Origin: Laccaria trichodermophora
Taxonomy: Eukaryota; Basidiomycota; Agaricomycetes; Agaricales; Hydnangiaceae
Assembly: GCA_018417955.1 (NCBI GenBank)
Contig: JACTVC010000020.1
Coordinates: forward strand, 434,001-498,000
DNA length: 64,000 nt
Direction: 5' to 3'
Part shown: piece after piece, positions 32,080-43,912 of the stretch
Numbering within the stretch: position 1 is the first letter of the stretch
Layout: the number at the start of each line of letters is the position of its first letter
Position numbers and translations under genes: made by a program
The notes under the pieces: model-generated
Told to the model about the DNA's origin: nothing
Database searches by the model: none
What the model saw: only the letters and a program-made list of their open reading frames with translations

Positions 32080-34514
32080 ATGCCTTCAGGCCTACAATCG
32101 TTGCTTGTTGTCTCTATTGGTGTTTTGCTTATTATACAGAAGGTAATAAGCTACCTGCGCGCGGCTAGCGCGATACGGTCAGTGCATTAATGTGGCCCCA
32201 CGAGCGACACACTGACTATGATATGGCAGTAACCATCCAGGTTCTTGTACACTATTAGCTCCCGGAGGAAAGGCAGCTTTCTTTCTACCAGCGATTCCAG
32301 GCATTTCCCCCGGACATGATTACCATATGGTACAAAAACATGATGGTGACTCTAACTCTAAAGTCCCTTGACGCCACATTGATCAAAACGTCGTTTAACC
32401 AGTTTTTCAACATTTCAAGTGGGATGTCTATTCCTATGTCAGCTACCTGAATCCTTGGGTTGTTTTCTCTCTCCGTCGCTGATGCATACTATCAGACATC
32501 CCTATGGCCAACTGTGAAGACTTCTCTCATTCTCGCGGATGCCGCAGCCATTAAGGTTCCGAAGTCCTCAACTTTACGAGTCATGCAAATGCTGAAAAGG
32601 AGTGCCCAGGAAGTAACTACGTCCCGTGCACGCTTTCCCAAACCTCTCGAAGATTACGAGCCGCTCAAGATATTCGGCCCAAGTATTCTCACTTCGGAAG
32701 GAGAGGAATGGAAGAGATTCCGAAAAGTAGCTGCACCTGCTTTCTCCGACGTAAGTCTGCGATATCATTCCTCGCGCTGGTCGCTGATTTACAGTGAAAA
32801 AAAATGCATGTAGCGGAACTACAAGATGGTATGGGACGAAACTGTTAGAGTTGTAAACGGATTTTTTGACACCGTTTGGGGAGATCAAGAGGTCGTCGTC
32901 GTCGACCATTGCGTTTCGGACATCACGATGCCAGTACGTCCCCGATGAAGACTGCACGCAAGCGAAGCTAACACCTACCATGCATTGCTTCCACATCAAT
33001 CCTGTAAAGATCTCCCTTGGCATCATCTGTGCCGCTGGTGAGCTCTATTGTGACGCTTGAAAGAAATTATTTGAATCATTCATTGAGGTTTCGGTAAAAG
33101 ACTTGAATGGAATGATGACTTAACCCCGATTCCCCAGGGACATAAGATGTCATTCAAAGAATCCATTGAGATTGTCTGTTCGAAATTTGGTCACCGCGCC
33201 ACGTTTGCGGATTGGTGGCTTAGCCTCACAGAGAATGGGCGTAGGATCAAGCTCGCGTTCGATGAATTGGAAGTAGGTCTGCACAACTCCATTTAACGGT
33301 GACTGAAGGTTGTATCTGGAAGGTTTACATGTTTGAGATGATCAAAGAACGTCTTTCCATGGGCAAAAGGGAGCATAGCGACCTGTTTAGCAATCTTCTT
33401 GCCTCCAGTTTCAACGATGAGTTTGGGGCTACAACACTAACTGAAGCTGAGCTAATTGGTGCGTGATTTTCTGCTGTCGGGTTCATAGAACTGAGACTTT
33501 ATAGGAAATATCTTTGTATTCTTATTTGCTGGTCATGAGGTCCGTGTCTGCACACTCGATAGCCAGATCTCTTATTCTCAGTATTCCCCAGACTACAGCC
33601 CACACTTTGTGTTTCACTTTTGCACTTCTCGCTCTCTACCCTGACGAGCAGGAGATACTTTTTCAGCACATTAAATCTGTGTTAAGTGATGGCCGGACGC
33701 CGGTAGACTCTTATTCATTCAAAGACGTCGAACAAGATATTTACTTATTCAATGACCACAGGAACATAAGGATATGCCATTTCTGACCCAGTCAATGGCG
33801 TACGTTCAAAGTTGAGGTGGATCATCGCTTCGCTCACTGACTTGAAATTTGAAGCGTATTGTATGAAACATTGCGTTTATACCCAGTTGTGAGCAATAAA
33901 ATATGGGATGTTTAACGACGCTAATGCTATCATTCTCCTCCCGAACAAGGCTACTTTTCTTTTGAAACAAAGCGCAGAGGATACCACATTGCAAGCGAGC
34001 AACAGCCGAGGTGAAAAAATCACCATTCCTGTCCCCAAAGGAACACAGCTCCAAATCAGCGCCCCGGGAGTCCATTACAATCGTACACTTTATTTTTGAG
34101 TATTTTCTTTATCAGCGGACTGACCATTGGTCTTTAGCGCGGTACTGGGAAGACCCTCATGCATTCAAACCGTCACGCTTCTTAAATCCCGATTGGCCAC
34201 GCGACGCTTTCATTCCATTTAGCGCCGGTAAGCTTTCCTCGCCATGTATTGTGTGCCATCAGCTTGAATTGAGTGCAGGTCCTCGCGCGTGCATCGGACG
34301 GAGGTTTGTTATTCCCTCTTTTCCGGTAATTAACGTTCATGGACTGAGAGGTCCGCATCACAGATTTTTTGAAACGGAGGGCATAGCTATTCTCACGATG
34401 CTTGTAGCAAAATACAAGATTACTGTCAAAGAGGAGCCCCAATTTGCTGGCGAAACATTTGAGCAAAGGAAGGAGAGAATCATGAAAGCGATCGGAGCTA
34501 TAACGTTGACGTAA
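32080..34514 (+). CDS. Cytochrome P450, tandem copy 2, 516 aa
   Basis: Full-length P450 of 516 residues. Exons: 32080-32177, 32230-32345, 32403-32437, 32496-32555, 32610-32750, 32814-32933, 33010-33037, 33088-33272, 33323-33458, 33505-33539, 33592-33726, 33771-33799, 33855-33888, 33950-34082, 34138-34227, 34279-34303, 34364-34514. All 16 junctions are in phase, strong evidence that it is intact. Motifs: membrane anchor at residues 3-20, I-helix AGHETTAHT near 315, ETLR near 376, PSRF, and FSAGPRACIG with heme Cys near residue 463 (codon 34290-34292). Sixteen introns in 2.4 kb, several separating single motifs, is dense even for this group. The role is oxidation of an unknown lipophilic substrate at the ER. 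Confidence 0.92.
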
Positions 34515-35491
34515 GTTCATATAACCTTACTTGCCCTCCCAATGCCGATCGAGAAGCCATAGGCCAATCCGTGTCCCTCTCGTCTTCAGTCGGAGACATT
34601 GATTTTCTACCTGATTGTGCGAGATCAGCAAATCTTTTCAATGCAGGGATTAGCACCACCGGAATTTCCGAGTCAATTCTCTCATATTTTGTATATATGA
34701 TGGAAATGCAAATTCCTCTCGCCCATTTGTCCAAAATCGCGTTCGTTTTTGTGGGATCTGGCTGAAGTCTGCCTTGGGCTCTCCCCGTCTTTCTTCGAAA
34801 TGTGTCTGAACTTATACCCAGCCTTTTTCGTTACCACCCTGTCCATTTACCACCTGGCCTAAGTACCCAAATTTCCAAATTTCTGTCCGAAATAGAGGCC
34901 AAACGTCAAGCTGACCCTCTGAATATGGCAGTGTTCAATTTCGAACCAACCTGAACAAATTTCTAAAAATCCCCATATAATATATTTTTCAAAACCAAGT
35001 AGCTAGTCTGTGCATGTGCATAGTATGGTAACGGGTAGTTCTACGTAGTGTGTGTATGTACTAAAACAAGGGGCAGGCATATGTAATAATGTTATGAATA
35101 AAGATATTGCGATGCGGGTGTGGTGGTGGTGAGGGTATAGTGTGTGGTATACGGTGTACAAATGCGGTATATGCGGTGGGTGGTGGTGGTGGGGTAGAAT
35201 ACAATGTGGTCCATTGTCCGAGTTCAAGGAAGTGGGGTTGTAGATGGGCAGCAGGGGGAACTTTTCCGGACGAAATGAAAAAAAAAGAGGCAAATGAGTG
35301 TGGAAATCAAGCACCAAAGGGGCCTGAAAGATGAAGAAGGGGTGGTGTGGTATAGGTGACGGGGGGGCATTGAGGGAAACCGTTTGTAGTCCGAGATCAA
35401 ATTGACATCTAAGGTCAAAAAGGGAAAGAAAGAAAAACAAAAAAGGAAAAAAAAAGGTTGTCCAAGTCGTTGAAAATTTCGTCTCGTCAAA
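34515..35491. other. Convergent intergenic region
   Basis: First ~400 bases are the duplicated P450 3' flank. Around 35110-35210 there is a GT/GGT-rich low-complexity stretch in the 3' region of the cyclin gene. No gene. Confidence 0.5.
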
Positions 35492-37343
35492 TCAAGCCGA
35501 TAGGTTGATAACACCTGAGGGCGGTCGTCCATGAACAGCATGATGCGCGTATCCACCCGAAGAGGGCGCAGACGGCTTGAGCGATCCAGCAGCAGCACCC
35601 CACATCCGCGTAAAGAACCCACCACCAGCTGCACCCTGAGCAGGACCTCGCCCAGCACCTCGGCCCACACCACTCGCTCTCAAGCTCTGCGGCGGGGGTT
35701 GGATCAATGTCCCTGCACGAGCTCTTGTCGTACCCCTCCTCGGGTTGTAGTTCGAGCTATTGCCGATGGGCGTGCAGACCGCGCTGTTGGAGGAGGAGGA
35801 GGAGATGATGGGCATAGTCACACTAGACCCCATCCCTGACCCCTTGGAAGAGTCTGTTTGAGAGATGGTGGTGACGGAGAGGGAGACGGCGATGGTTATC
35901 GAGGAGGAAGAGGATGAAGAGGACTCTCGCTTTCCACTTCCACGACGCGGGGAATCAACGACAGTGTGGATGGACGATGTGTCGCTAGAGTTGCGTGCGC
36001 GCTGGGTAGCATGGGCTTTGATGACGTGCAGGGGGAGTGCTGTTCCCGGCAGCCTCAGCGGCTTCTTGACCCCGCCCACTCCAGGTTTAGAAGCGACTGA
36101 TAGTTTTTCGTGAAGCTCGAGGTGCGAGGACGAAGCCGCAACGACGTGGACCTGTTGTTGATCCTCAGTCTCATCGTCAGACTCATTGCTAGTCCATCCC
36201 TCAGAGCTAGAAGACGAGGACCCAGTGTCTTCGATCAGAGAAGCAACATCTGACGAGGACGAGGAGCTGGAAGATGCTGTAGACGTCGTCGAAAGGCTGT
36301 TGTACATTGGCTGTGGCACGCGGGAGTACGAGGCAGAGAGGTGGGCCGTCGACAGACGTTTTGCGATTCCTCGCACGGCGGTGGTTAGTATCCCGCCGCC
36401 GCCACTGCCGCTTCCTGATGGGGTCGGCGTGGAGTAGGCGTTCAACCGTTCTCTTCTCTCCTCGCCTGCGACCGGGGGCGGCGTTAGCGGCAGCTGTACT
36501 CTTTTCTGGCCGTTTGAAGCTGCCAGATTCCCACCTTTTGGTGCTGGAGTTGCGAGTTGGGCTTGTGCTCTGGCCTTGCCAGCTTTGGACACCCTGTCGA
36601 CCGCCGACGCTCTTGCGCTACTACTGCTGCATTCACCTGGGGACGGTGCGACCATGAACGGAGCAAAGAGAGCGCAGACCTCGGGCTCAAAGAAGCGGAG
36701 ATCGTAGTCTAAGAGATAAAGAAGCTGCTTCTCCATGAGATTGACCTCGTTGACATCAAAGAGAACAGCATATTTCGCCCAATGCGAGTTCTTGGGAGAG
36801 GAGTCGTTAAGGTACTTGGCTGTCACAATTAGCGTGGCGAGGAAGACGCGGTGGCGTGTGCATGGCATGCCTGTCAAAGGAGTTTAGCAATGGAATCAAA
36901 TAAAGGGGTAGAACAGGCTAACCTTTCGCCAAGGAAGGGAGCCTCGTACGCAATCGGTCGAGATAGACAAGCGTGGTAAGGAGCGTGGTGACTTGGACAT
37001 TAGAGCACTTAACGAGATGAAGAATGAAGTTTTCAAGAGAAATGAGAGTCGATGCAGGAGAGTTTGAAGGGGTAGTGGATTCTGCGTCTTGATCAGCGAA
37101 AGTCACCTTGAGTGGAGTTCGCGGCGGCGTGGGGGGAACACTCTGCGAAGTTGGTGACGGCGAGAGTGAAAATCGGCCATCTTGCTCGTCGTCAATTCGG
37201 ATGACTTTTGCAGCTTGGCGGGCAATGTAGGTGATCATGTCAATCGAGACACGCCTCCCAACGAGGTGGATGAGCAGGGGGTTGTGAGCGGAGCAGGGGA
37301 GCAGCGAAGCGGGATGTCTCCTGTTCGCGTATGAGTCTGCCAT
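35492..37343 (-). CDS. Pcl-type (Pho85-like) cyclin, 599 aa
   Basis: Cyclin of the PHO80/PCL family, two exons (37343-36923, 36870-35492) in phase. The cyclin box begins near residue 95 with ISLENFILHLVKCSNVQVTTLLTTLVYLDRLRTRLPSL, continues after the intron with HRVFLATLIVTAKYLNDSSPKNSHWAKYA and ends EVNLMEKQLLYLLDYDLRF, a typical Pcl box. It would activate a Pho85/CDK5-like kinase in cell-cycle or nutrient control. The C-terminal ~370 residues are Ser-rich with runs of Ser, likely disordered and phosphorylated; yeast Pcl proteins are shorter. Strong runs of Ser codons on the minus strand create many false open frames on the plus strand. Confidence 0.9.
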
Positions 37344-38387
37344 AGGGCGGGAAGGATCGGGGGAGTAGAATGGATGAGATTATCGTATTACCCCGTCAAG
37401 GGATGTTATGGGAGAAAGAAAGAAAGAAAGGTAACATGATATCCACTCTTACTACTGCTTTTCTACGATCGGTGAAACCCCTTTCACCGATCACAGTCGC
37501 GTACGAGTTCTTGGAAAAAATGGCACGTCCGCTATTGGAATCCGTCGAGCACATCATCGCTAGTGTCATGTTCATCGTAGTAGTCGTTGACCTGTTTGTC
37601 GGGGACATGAACTTGTTGGGAGTCTTGACTTGATCAATTTAAAGTTTTAAACGTTGTCTCCGTGAACTTGTATCTGCACGTGACCGCGTTCCACAGCCAT
37701 CCTCATCCTCCACAACTCTTCTTCTGAGGCCAGTTCCCTGTGTCTTTTTTTGGCTATTGCCTCCATCTTTCTGTGACCAGGATCAGTGAGATATGAAAAT
37801 ATACACACCCCGACGCGTTCAACGGCCTGCAGAATAAACTAAAAATATAACTCCGGGAGGACCGACAAAATTCTATATCATTGCGCGTGTGTTAGTATGC
37901 GTTCTGATTTTGAGAGATCTCCAAGTTTCAAGCATTCCAGTGCAAAGTCGGGAGTCGGATAGGTGCGATAAATATAGATCATCATCAACGCTTTTTTTTC
38001 TTTCTGTCAACACCGTGACTGAAGTAATCACCAAAAACCAAATACTCGAGTATCAACGTTCTTAACGCTCCAAGCTTCAACTTCAAGATCTACATTTCCC
38101 GTCATTTGAGTTCGATGGCATTTACTGTTAGGGAACTCTTTGGGTTACCTTTGAAAGCCGTTCAAGGATCAGGCGTGCACTGCCCAATGCCCGCACAACA
38201 CCGCGTTGGATCGTAGGCGCGAGCCTTTCTGCGAGATTACAATGACGCTCATCCACGTTGTGTTCAGGGTCAGAACCGCTTCTTAGGCAATTCGGGTAAC
38301 AAGCTCTGATCTTTACCCTTCCACGATATACATAAACCACAAAGGAACTACGAATCTGTTGTTTCCATCCCCCATTCCCAATCCAAC
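37344..38387. other. Divergent intergenic region
   Basis: About 1 kb between the cyclin and the superoxide dismutase starts, holding both promoters. A short inverted sequence (GATCGGTGAAACC...GGTTTCACCGATC-like, near 37470-37492) can form a hairpin. No gene. Confidence 0.45.
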
Positions 38388-39210
38388 ATGATCTCCTCCC
38401 TTGTGTTCCTCTCGTGTCTTGGTGCTATCTTGGGATTCGTGGAGGGTTCGAACTTGCCATTCACTCCTCACAAGGTATGTCTTTGTTGAAACTTGGAAAT
38501 AGGCGCATCCACTCATCGCCAGTCTGCCTGAAGGCTGTTGCTGTGATGAAAGGCCCATCTAACGTCACTGGGACAATAACGTTCACCACGACGGCGCACC
38601 ATTCTCTCACAATCGTTGGGAATCTAACGGGTCTTGATCCATCTGCCCAGCGGGGTCTACACGTTCAGTAAGCAACCTGCTCTCCAAATTGTAATGGGGC
38701 GCACACGATACCTACATTCTTATTTGCAATAGCGAATTTGGTGACGCCACTGACGGATGCGCATCCGCGGGCCTCCACTTCAACCCTTTCAACAAAACAC
38801 ATGGAGCTCCCACTGACCCAGTTCATCACCTCGGTGATCTGGGGAACATAGCTTCAGACGCTAATGGTGTCTCCCAATTCACAATCCTAGCAAGAGGGTT
38901 ATCTCTCAAGGGCCCTCTTACTATCCTCGGGTACGTCATCTTTTTGACTCACCGTCTACTCTTTGTTCACCCGAATACCAGCCGAACAATCGTACTCCAT
39001 GCTGTGTGTACAACTCAGCTTTATCGATGTCATATACTGATTGATTAACCGTCAACAGGGTACCGACGACCTTGGCAAGGGAGGGTTCAATGACTCCCTC
39101 ACCGTTGGTCACTCAGGCGCACGTTCAGCTTGTGGTATCATCGGTAAGGTTCTTCCTCGTACGTTGTTCTTTGCTTACCATGTTATGGCGTCGTAGGTTT
39201 GTCCGGCTAG
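38388..39210 (+). CDS. Extracellular Cu/Zn superoxide dismutase, 179 aa
   Basis: Secreted Cu/Zn superoxide dismutase converting superoxide to H2O2 and O2. Six exons: 38388-38474, 38534-38667, 38733-38930, 38982-39003, 39059-39143, 39197-39210; phases agree. A signal peptide ([20 protein letters not shown]) precedes the fold. Metal ligands are present in [21 protein letters not shown] and VHHLGDLGN, and a late His in TIVLHAGTDD/VGHSG; the active-site Arg and disulfide Cys lie in [10 protein letters not shown]. Several N-glycosylation sequons (NVT, NLT, NKT, NDS) fit an extracellular enzyme. The cytosolic fungal SOD1 is about 154 residues, so the extra length is the signal peptide and a short linker. 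It may work with H2O2-producing secreted oxidases such as the GMC enzyme at 17.6 kb. Confidence 0.94.
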
Positions 39211-39721
39211 CTAGCCCTTTTCAAACGAACATCATTCTTACGACATTGACATTGAACGACCACATTGGACATATAATTTAGTATTCAAGAACTCTACAAA
39301 GTCTTTAATTACCCACAAACTGCTGCGATGACATGGTTTTGGATTGAACACTGTACTCGCCCCCCTCAGATTGAGTGATGATGCCAGGAGCGATGCAAAT
39401 TGGAAGCTATCCTAGTCGACACTAAGAATCATTGTCAGAATGCTTGCCAGCTGCTTTCAGCAGGAATTCGACCCCTTGACGCATGAGGACGGACCCTGAA
39501 AACATAGGGCATATCAAACTACACGCGTGCTTCATTGTGCAAAGACTTCGTCCGTATGACAAGGATGAAGAAGTCGAAGTTGCAAAGTTGAATCAAGTCC
39601 AACTCATCGGTGGCTGGGAATAGTTGTGCTATGAGTCGATGTCAGATGGGAGTCCTCGCCTCTACGCCGAGCTCAATCGCGGCGCAACCTGATACATCTA
39701 GATATCAAGTTGACAGCCAAT
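39211..39721. other. Intergenic, no gene seen
   Basis: Convergent 3' regions of the superoxide dismutase and F-box paralogue A; nothing else seen. Confidence 0.4.
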
Positions 39722-41302
39722 TCACCGTCGAGGATTTAGAGAAAGCCTCTCCAGCCGATAGCAAACCTCCGTGATGTTCTGCACCATTTCAGGATCCAAT
39801 ACCTCGAGGCCCGGTTGTTCAAAACTCACATCCTCTAGACACGGGAACAATGCCAAGAAGAGTGGAACGGCATGCAGCACCTCTCTATCAGTGTGGAAGC
39901 TCACTTGATCGGTTGTATACACGCTGAGCTTAGTGACACGGTGAAACGCGGGGATGCTACTTCGAGCAGTTCCTATAAACGGTGATACATGTCGCATCAT
40001 CCATTGCGCGACTGCAAATTCAGGTACAAATCTGAGACCCAGGTGAATGTTATCGGTCGAATGCATAGTGTAACGGGCAATAGCCGAGATCGCCGTGTTG
40101 AAGTCGTCATAATCCATGGCGACTTTAGGACGGTAATCCGATACAATGGTGACTGACGACAGGCGTTGGAATCGGGGAAATGGTGCTTTGGCATTCAGGA
40201 GCCAGCAAGTGAACACTGGTTGTGCTTCGAGTTTAACCAATTGAGGGAGGAGTGGCCCAAAGAAAAAACGAGGATAGGAGAGAGGTAGCGGGACATATAT
40301 CGCTGTGAGATGGAGATGTCTGATTGAGGGATGGCGCGAAAGGAAAAGTATCAAGACCGTGAAGTCGACTGGAACCCAATATTTCACGTCTTCGTGGCAG
40401 GTCAGTTCAAATTCATAAAGGAACAGTAAGGTGGTGGATGATAGAATATCCTTCCAGATCGCTGCATGGTCCTTGCGGCTAGATTTGAATGAAAGAGTGG
40501 TGATAGACGTGGTGTTGGCTTGGAAAATAGATCGAATCCAGGGAATGAAAGGACGTTGGAGGATTACCTGGGAATGGATACGGAATTCGCTGAGTTTCTG
40601 GCGACCTTCCGTTGTATGGCTTATTGAGCTGGATTGAGGAGGTGGGCTAGGGCTCCAGCTTGGGAAAATGAAAAGCACTCCTGAACCTCGTCGTTGATGT
40701 TGGGAAAAGTTCGAAGTGCTACCAAGTGACTCTTGAACAACTGGTGCGGTCCAGCGGGTGGCGTTTTGAAGCGAAGCTGGAAGAGGATCGCTGTGACTGG
40801 CCCTGTGCACTCGTAATGTTGTGCAACCATTCTCCAGAATGGTGTTCAAAAGACCCAAAAGATTCTCCATCCATCTCTGTGCATCTCTGCTGCGTGAGTT
40901 GTTCAGAAAAAGGGAAGCAAGCCAAACTTCATATCCCCCAAAGTGAAGATCGAAAACTGTGACTTGTGGCAAACGGGTCACAAAATGGGTCATGGCTAGA
41001 AAGTTGGGATGTAGGTCTTCAAAGTTAGAGTTGGGGCAAAAGACGATGCTTTCAACGTCTTGTACGAAAAGTGCGGTGGCGAGCGCACGAAGAACATGCT
41101 TCGAACAGTTATGAAGGGAAATATGTCCTGTATTGAAGCTTTTGATGCCATGTCGTTCGAGGAAGATGGGGAGGGCACGGTAGTGGAGGTCTGTGCACGT
41201 CAGACCGAGTTGTAAAGCTGACTCGTCGTCCAGAGCGTCAACGATCTTGTAAAGCAGCTCATTTGGGGTTCTGCATAGCCCGGGGGGGTTTGAAGCTTCC
41301 AT
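39722..41302 (-). CDS. F-box-like paralogue A of a tandem cluster, 526 aa
   Basis: Single-exon gene. The N-terminus (GLCRTPNELLYKIVDALDDESALQLGLTCTDLHYRALPIF) is an F-box-like motif; the rest is a weak Leu-rich repeat solenoid with blocks such as FELTCHEDVKYWVPVDF, LFLSRHPSIRHLHL, WLLNAKAPFPRF and LFPCLEDVSFEQP. A role as an SCF adaptor with unknown target is likely by family. Closely related copies lie at 45477-43913 (broken) and 47441-45933 (intact). The frame here has no defect. The 5' flank is shared with copy B. Confidence 0.88.
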   Translation of the reverse strand: MEASNPPGLCRTPNELLYKIVDALDDESALQLGLTCTDLHYRALPIFLERHGIKSFNTGHISLHNCSKHVLRALATALFVQDVESIVFCPNSNFEDLHPNFLAMTHFVTRLPQVTVFDLHFGGYEVWLASLFLNNSRSRDAQRWMENLLGLLNTILENGCTTLRVHRASHSDPLPASLQNATRWTAPVVQESLGSTSNFSQHQRRGSGVLFIFPSWSPSPPPQSSSISHTTEGRQKLSEFRIHSQVILQRPFIPWIRSIFQANTTSITTLSFKSSRKDHAAIWKDILSSTTLLFLYEFELTCHEDVKYWVPVDFTVLILFLSRHPSIRHLHLTAIYVPLPLSYPRFFFGPLLPQLVKLEAQPVFTCWLLNAKAPFPRFQRLSSVTIVSDYRPKVAMDYDDFNTAISAIARYTMHSTDNIHLGLRFVPEFAVAQWMMRHVSPFIGTARSSIPAFHRVTKLSVYTTDQVSFHTDREVLHAVPLFLALFPCLEDVSFEQPGLEVLDPEMVQNITEVCYRLERLSLNPRR

Positions 41303-41974
41303 TAGTATACAGTCGAAGTCGTAAGAGTGTTTTCTTCTTCAGAAGCGGCAGGGTATCATTGGGTATCTTTTAGAAATAGTGGTAGACAACTGTGCCGCAG
41401 CCTCAGGGAGGGCTACCGCTTGACCCAAGATATGCAGAGGGTCTTTCCTGAGTGCGTGGCAGCGCAGCGTATAAGTATGATCGGGTCAACGACTCGAATC
41501 ACACTGTTGATCCTTGAGACTCGCTCGAGATGGAGTACCTCTCTGTTCGCAGTGACAGACGAGGATATGTCGAGATTGGACTGGTAAGTGGTGGCGCAAG
41601 GAAAGGGTTCAAGATGCGTCCAACAAACTGGAGCGGCAGTGCCAGCGTCTGCTGTGCCTGGTTTACACGATGCACAAGGTTACATAGCTCCCTGTATGTA
41701 TCATGGACGCAGGTGAATACTGAGATTTGAGAGAAGTCAAGCACCTTTCAGTGAAAAAGATTGCAGGGAGCGGGGAGTTGGAGAAAGCGGTCCGTCGTCC
41801 CACGATCGCTTCAACTCTTGTTCAACTCCCGATTCTACTCCAACATCACAATGACGGTCCCTCAAACTTTCCGACGATAGGCTGGCCATTTACTGTCTGG
41901 CTGAAGGGTAGACGCTGTAGTACGGTCACAGTATCCAGAGCGGCACTTCCCAACTTGTAGACAATTCGCCATCG
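41303..41974. other. Intergenic with duplicated F-box promoter
   Basis: About 41303-41540 is clearly similar to 45480-45720 upstream of paralogue B (for example AGTATACAGTCGAAGTCGTA and GTGTTTTCTTCTTCAGA). The rest is the promoter of the actin-like gene. No gene. Confidence 0.6.
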
Positions 41975-43516
41975 ATGGCGGAACCCGACAATTTAAACGC
42001 AGATGTATTGGACATCGTGCGTGCTTTCGTTGATCAGCTCGGATGGAAATGAACTGATTGGGCTACGTCTTCAGGTCATTGATATTGGGTCTAGCAATTG
42101 CAAGCTTGGCTGTACGTTCTCTTGATTCAGCCAAAGAGTTCGGTCTAACAGACCGCATCTCAGTCGCTGGTACTTTTCCGTGTCACTACGGACTTCGTCG
42201 ATGACATACATAGATTGCAGGAGACGATGATCCTCAAGCTAATTTACAGTCAGTTTGGCTTTGGCGCACCGAAAGGACGACCTGACGCTTTCTGCAACAG
42301 CTCTGTCCTTTGCCAGTCGCAGCACTCATCATACATCGGGTATGCACCATCTTTGAGCCCATAACACAAAAGACTTATCAATTCATTCCGCGTCAACTTT
42401 AGCCGTATGGCCAAAACCCAACAAGAAACCGTCACGCAGACGTACCCCATCGTGGATGGCATCGTCTCAAATTGGGATGCAATGGAAACTTTCTGGACTC
42501 ACGCGTTCTACGATCAATTACGCGTATTATCAGAAGGGCAATCGGTGTTGGTCACCGACTCGCCTCTTAACTCCACACTCAATCGAGAAAAGATGGCCCA
42601 GATCATGTTTGAATCCTTCAGCGTTTCCGCATTCTACGTCGCCATGCAAGCTGTTCTCTCTCTCTATGCATCAGGCAGGACAACCGGCGTCGTGGTGGAC
42701 TCTGGCGAAAGTTTCACTCATAGTGTTCCTGTTTACGAGGGAATTCCCCTTCGACACGCGATACAGCGGACCGGTATTGCTGGCCGACGTTTAACGGATT
42801 ATACGTGGACAAACCTACTGGAACGTGGATATTTCGTTTGGCCCTCTGATCGACAATGTGTGGAGGCCGTTAAAGAAGAGTTGTGCTACATTGCCCTTGA
42901 CTATGAACAGGAGTTGCAATGTGAAGCCGACCCGAATCATCTGACGGCAAAGACATATCAACTGCCGGATGGTAAGTCGATCACGATGGGGAAGGACAGG
43001 TGAGTTGTCCATCCTTAGCTTCATCTTGCGCATCAACTGATGATATAAAGTTTTCGCATACCGGAGCCACTATTCCAGCCTTCCTTACTCGGACTGGACA
43101 TACTTGGCGTCCACGACGCGACCTACAACTCTATCCAAAAATGTGACATCGATGTCCACAACGAATTCTACAACAATATTATCCTCTCAGGTGGAAACAC
43201 TATGCTTTCTGGCTTCCACGATCGCATGTTTAAGGAACTTACGGCTCTCATTCCTGCTAATATGGGGGTTCGTCTCCGTTTCAGATGCTGAAGTGACATA
43301 CTGACCCGGCGCAGCTCCACATTGTAGCACCTCCTGAACGCAGTTTCTCAGCCTGGATTGGAGGGTCCATCATAGGCTCGATGGGAAGCTACCGCCATCG
43401 ATGGTGTTCCAAGCAAGAGTACGAGGAATCAGGTTCTGGGATCATTCCTCGCAGTATGTAAAATTCCAGTCAGCATTGTTGGCACTTACCTGACGTTGGG
43501 TGTAGAGTTTGCTTGA
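41975..43516 (+). CDS. Divergent actin-like protein, one internal frame break
   Basis: Actin-fold protein, not conventional actin. Exons as I read them: 41975-42016, 42075-42111, 42164-42169 (a 6-nt exon), 42221-42339, 42403-42999, 43051-43267, 43315-43453, 43506-43516. It starts MAEPDNLNADVLDIVIDIGSSNCK, matching the actin phosphate-1 loop, then GFAGDDDPQA. Later matches: YPIVDGIVSNWDAME, VVVDSGESFTHSVPVYEG (phosphate-2), LTDYTWTNLLERGY, VKEELCYIALDYEQEL, YNNIILSGGNTMLSGF, APPERSFSAWIGGS and SKQEYEESGSGI, ending PRKFA. Conventional actin ends HRKCF. All junctions except exon 4 are in phase; exon 4 carries a one-base shift between 42240 and 42290, where the sequence is also poorly actin-like. 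It may be a young pseudogene or contain a sequence error. Confidence 0.75.
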
Positions 43517-43912
43517 ACGATGGCTGCCCTCGGGGAAGAGATTCTTGTTAGCGGCACATGTTAACGTTGGGAGATTCTAGTGCTGCGCATGCTGAGAGAA
43601 CTGGAAAATGAGTAGTAGGACACTTTGGATGCATATTTCGCAATCGATAGGAGGAGGTTCAAAACATACACGAGGATCATTCCGATGATCACAGAAATTC
43701 TTCTCAAGGTAGGCCCAGTACATTGAACATGCAATCATACCTTAAAGACACCTGAAACGTTCTGGTGCGGATGGGCAAAACATACACGAGCAGCCAATAT
43801 TTGTGAAACAATAACCCTTGGTAAACATAGCACATCTACACACCAATGTGTCTCAATTCGTTATCGTATCAAGAAAGCTTCATCTCAACAGTTCTTTCAC
43901 CATTCTCGTGCT
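43517..43912. other. Convergent intergenic region
   Basis: 3' regions of the actin-like gene and the broken F-box copy; nothing else seen. Confidence 0.4.

Larger units (their letters stand above)
28440..34910. repeat. Tandem segmental duplication carrying two P450 genes
   Basis: Unit 1 (about 28440-31700) and unit 2 (about 31905-34910) are direct repeats; the start codons are 3446 bases apart. Similarity covers promoter, all 17 exons, all 16 introns and several hundred bases of 3' flank. Between the units lies a decayed copy of the last exon of the gene at 25960-27627. Confidence 0.9.

Noticed and set aside
28634..34514. First reading of both P450 copies as pseudogenes because of many stops
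   Set aside because: All stops fall in introns; exon reconstruction gives 17 in-phase exons in each copy.
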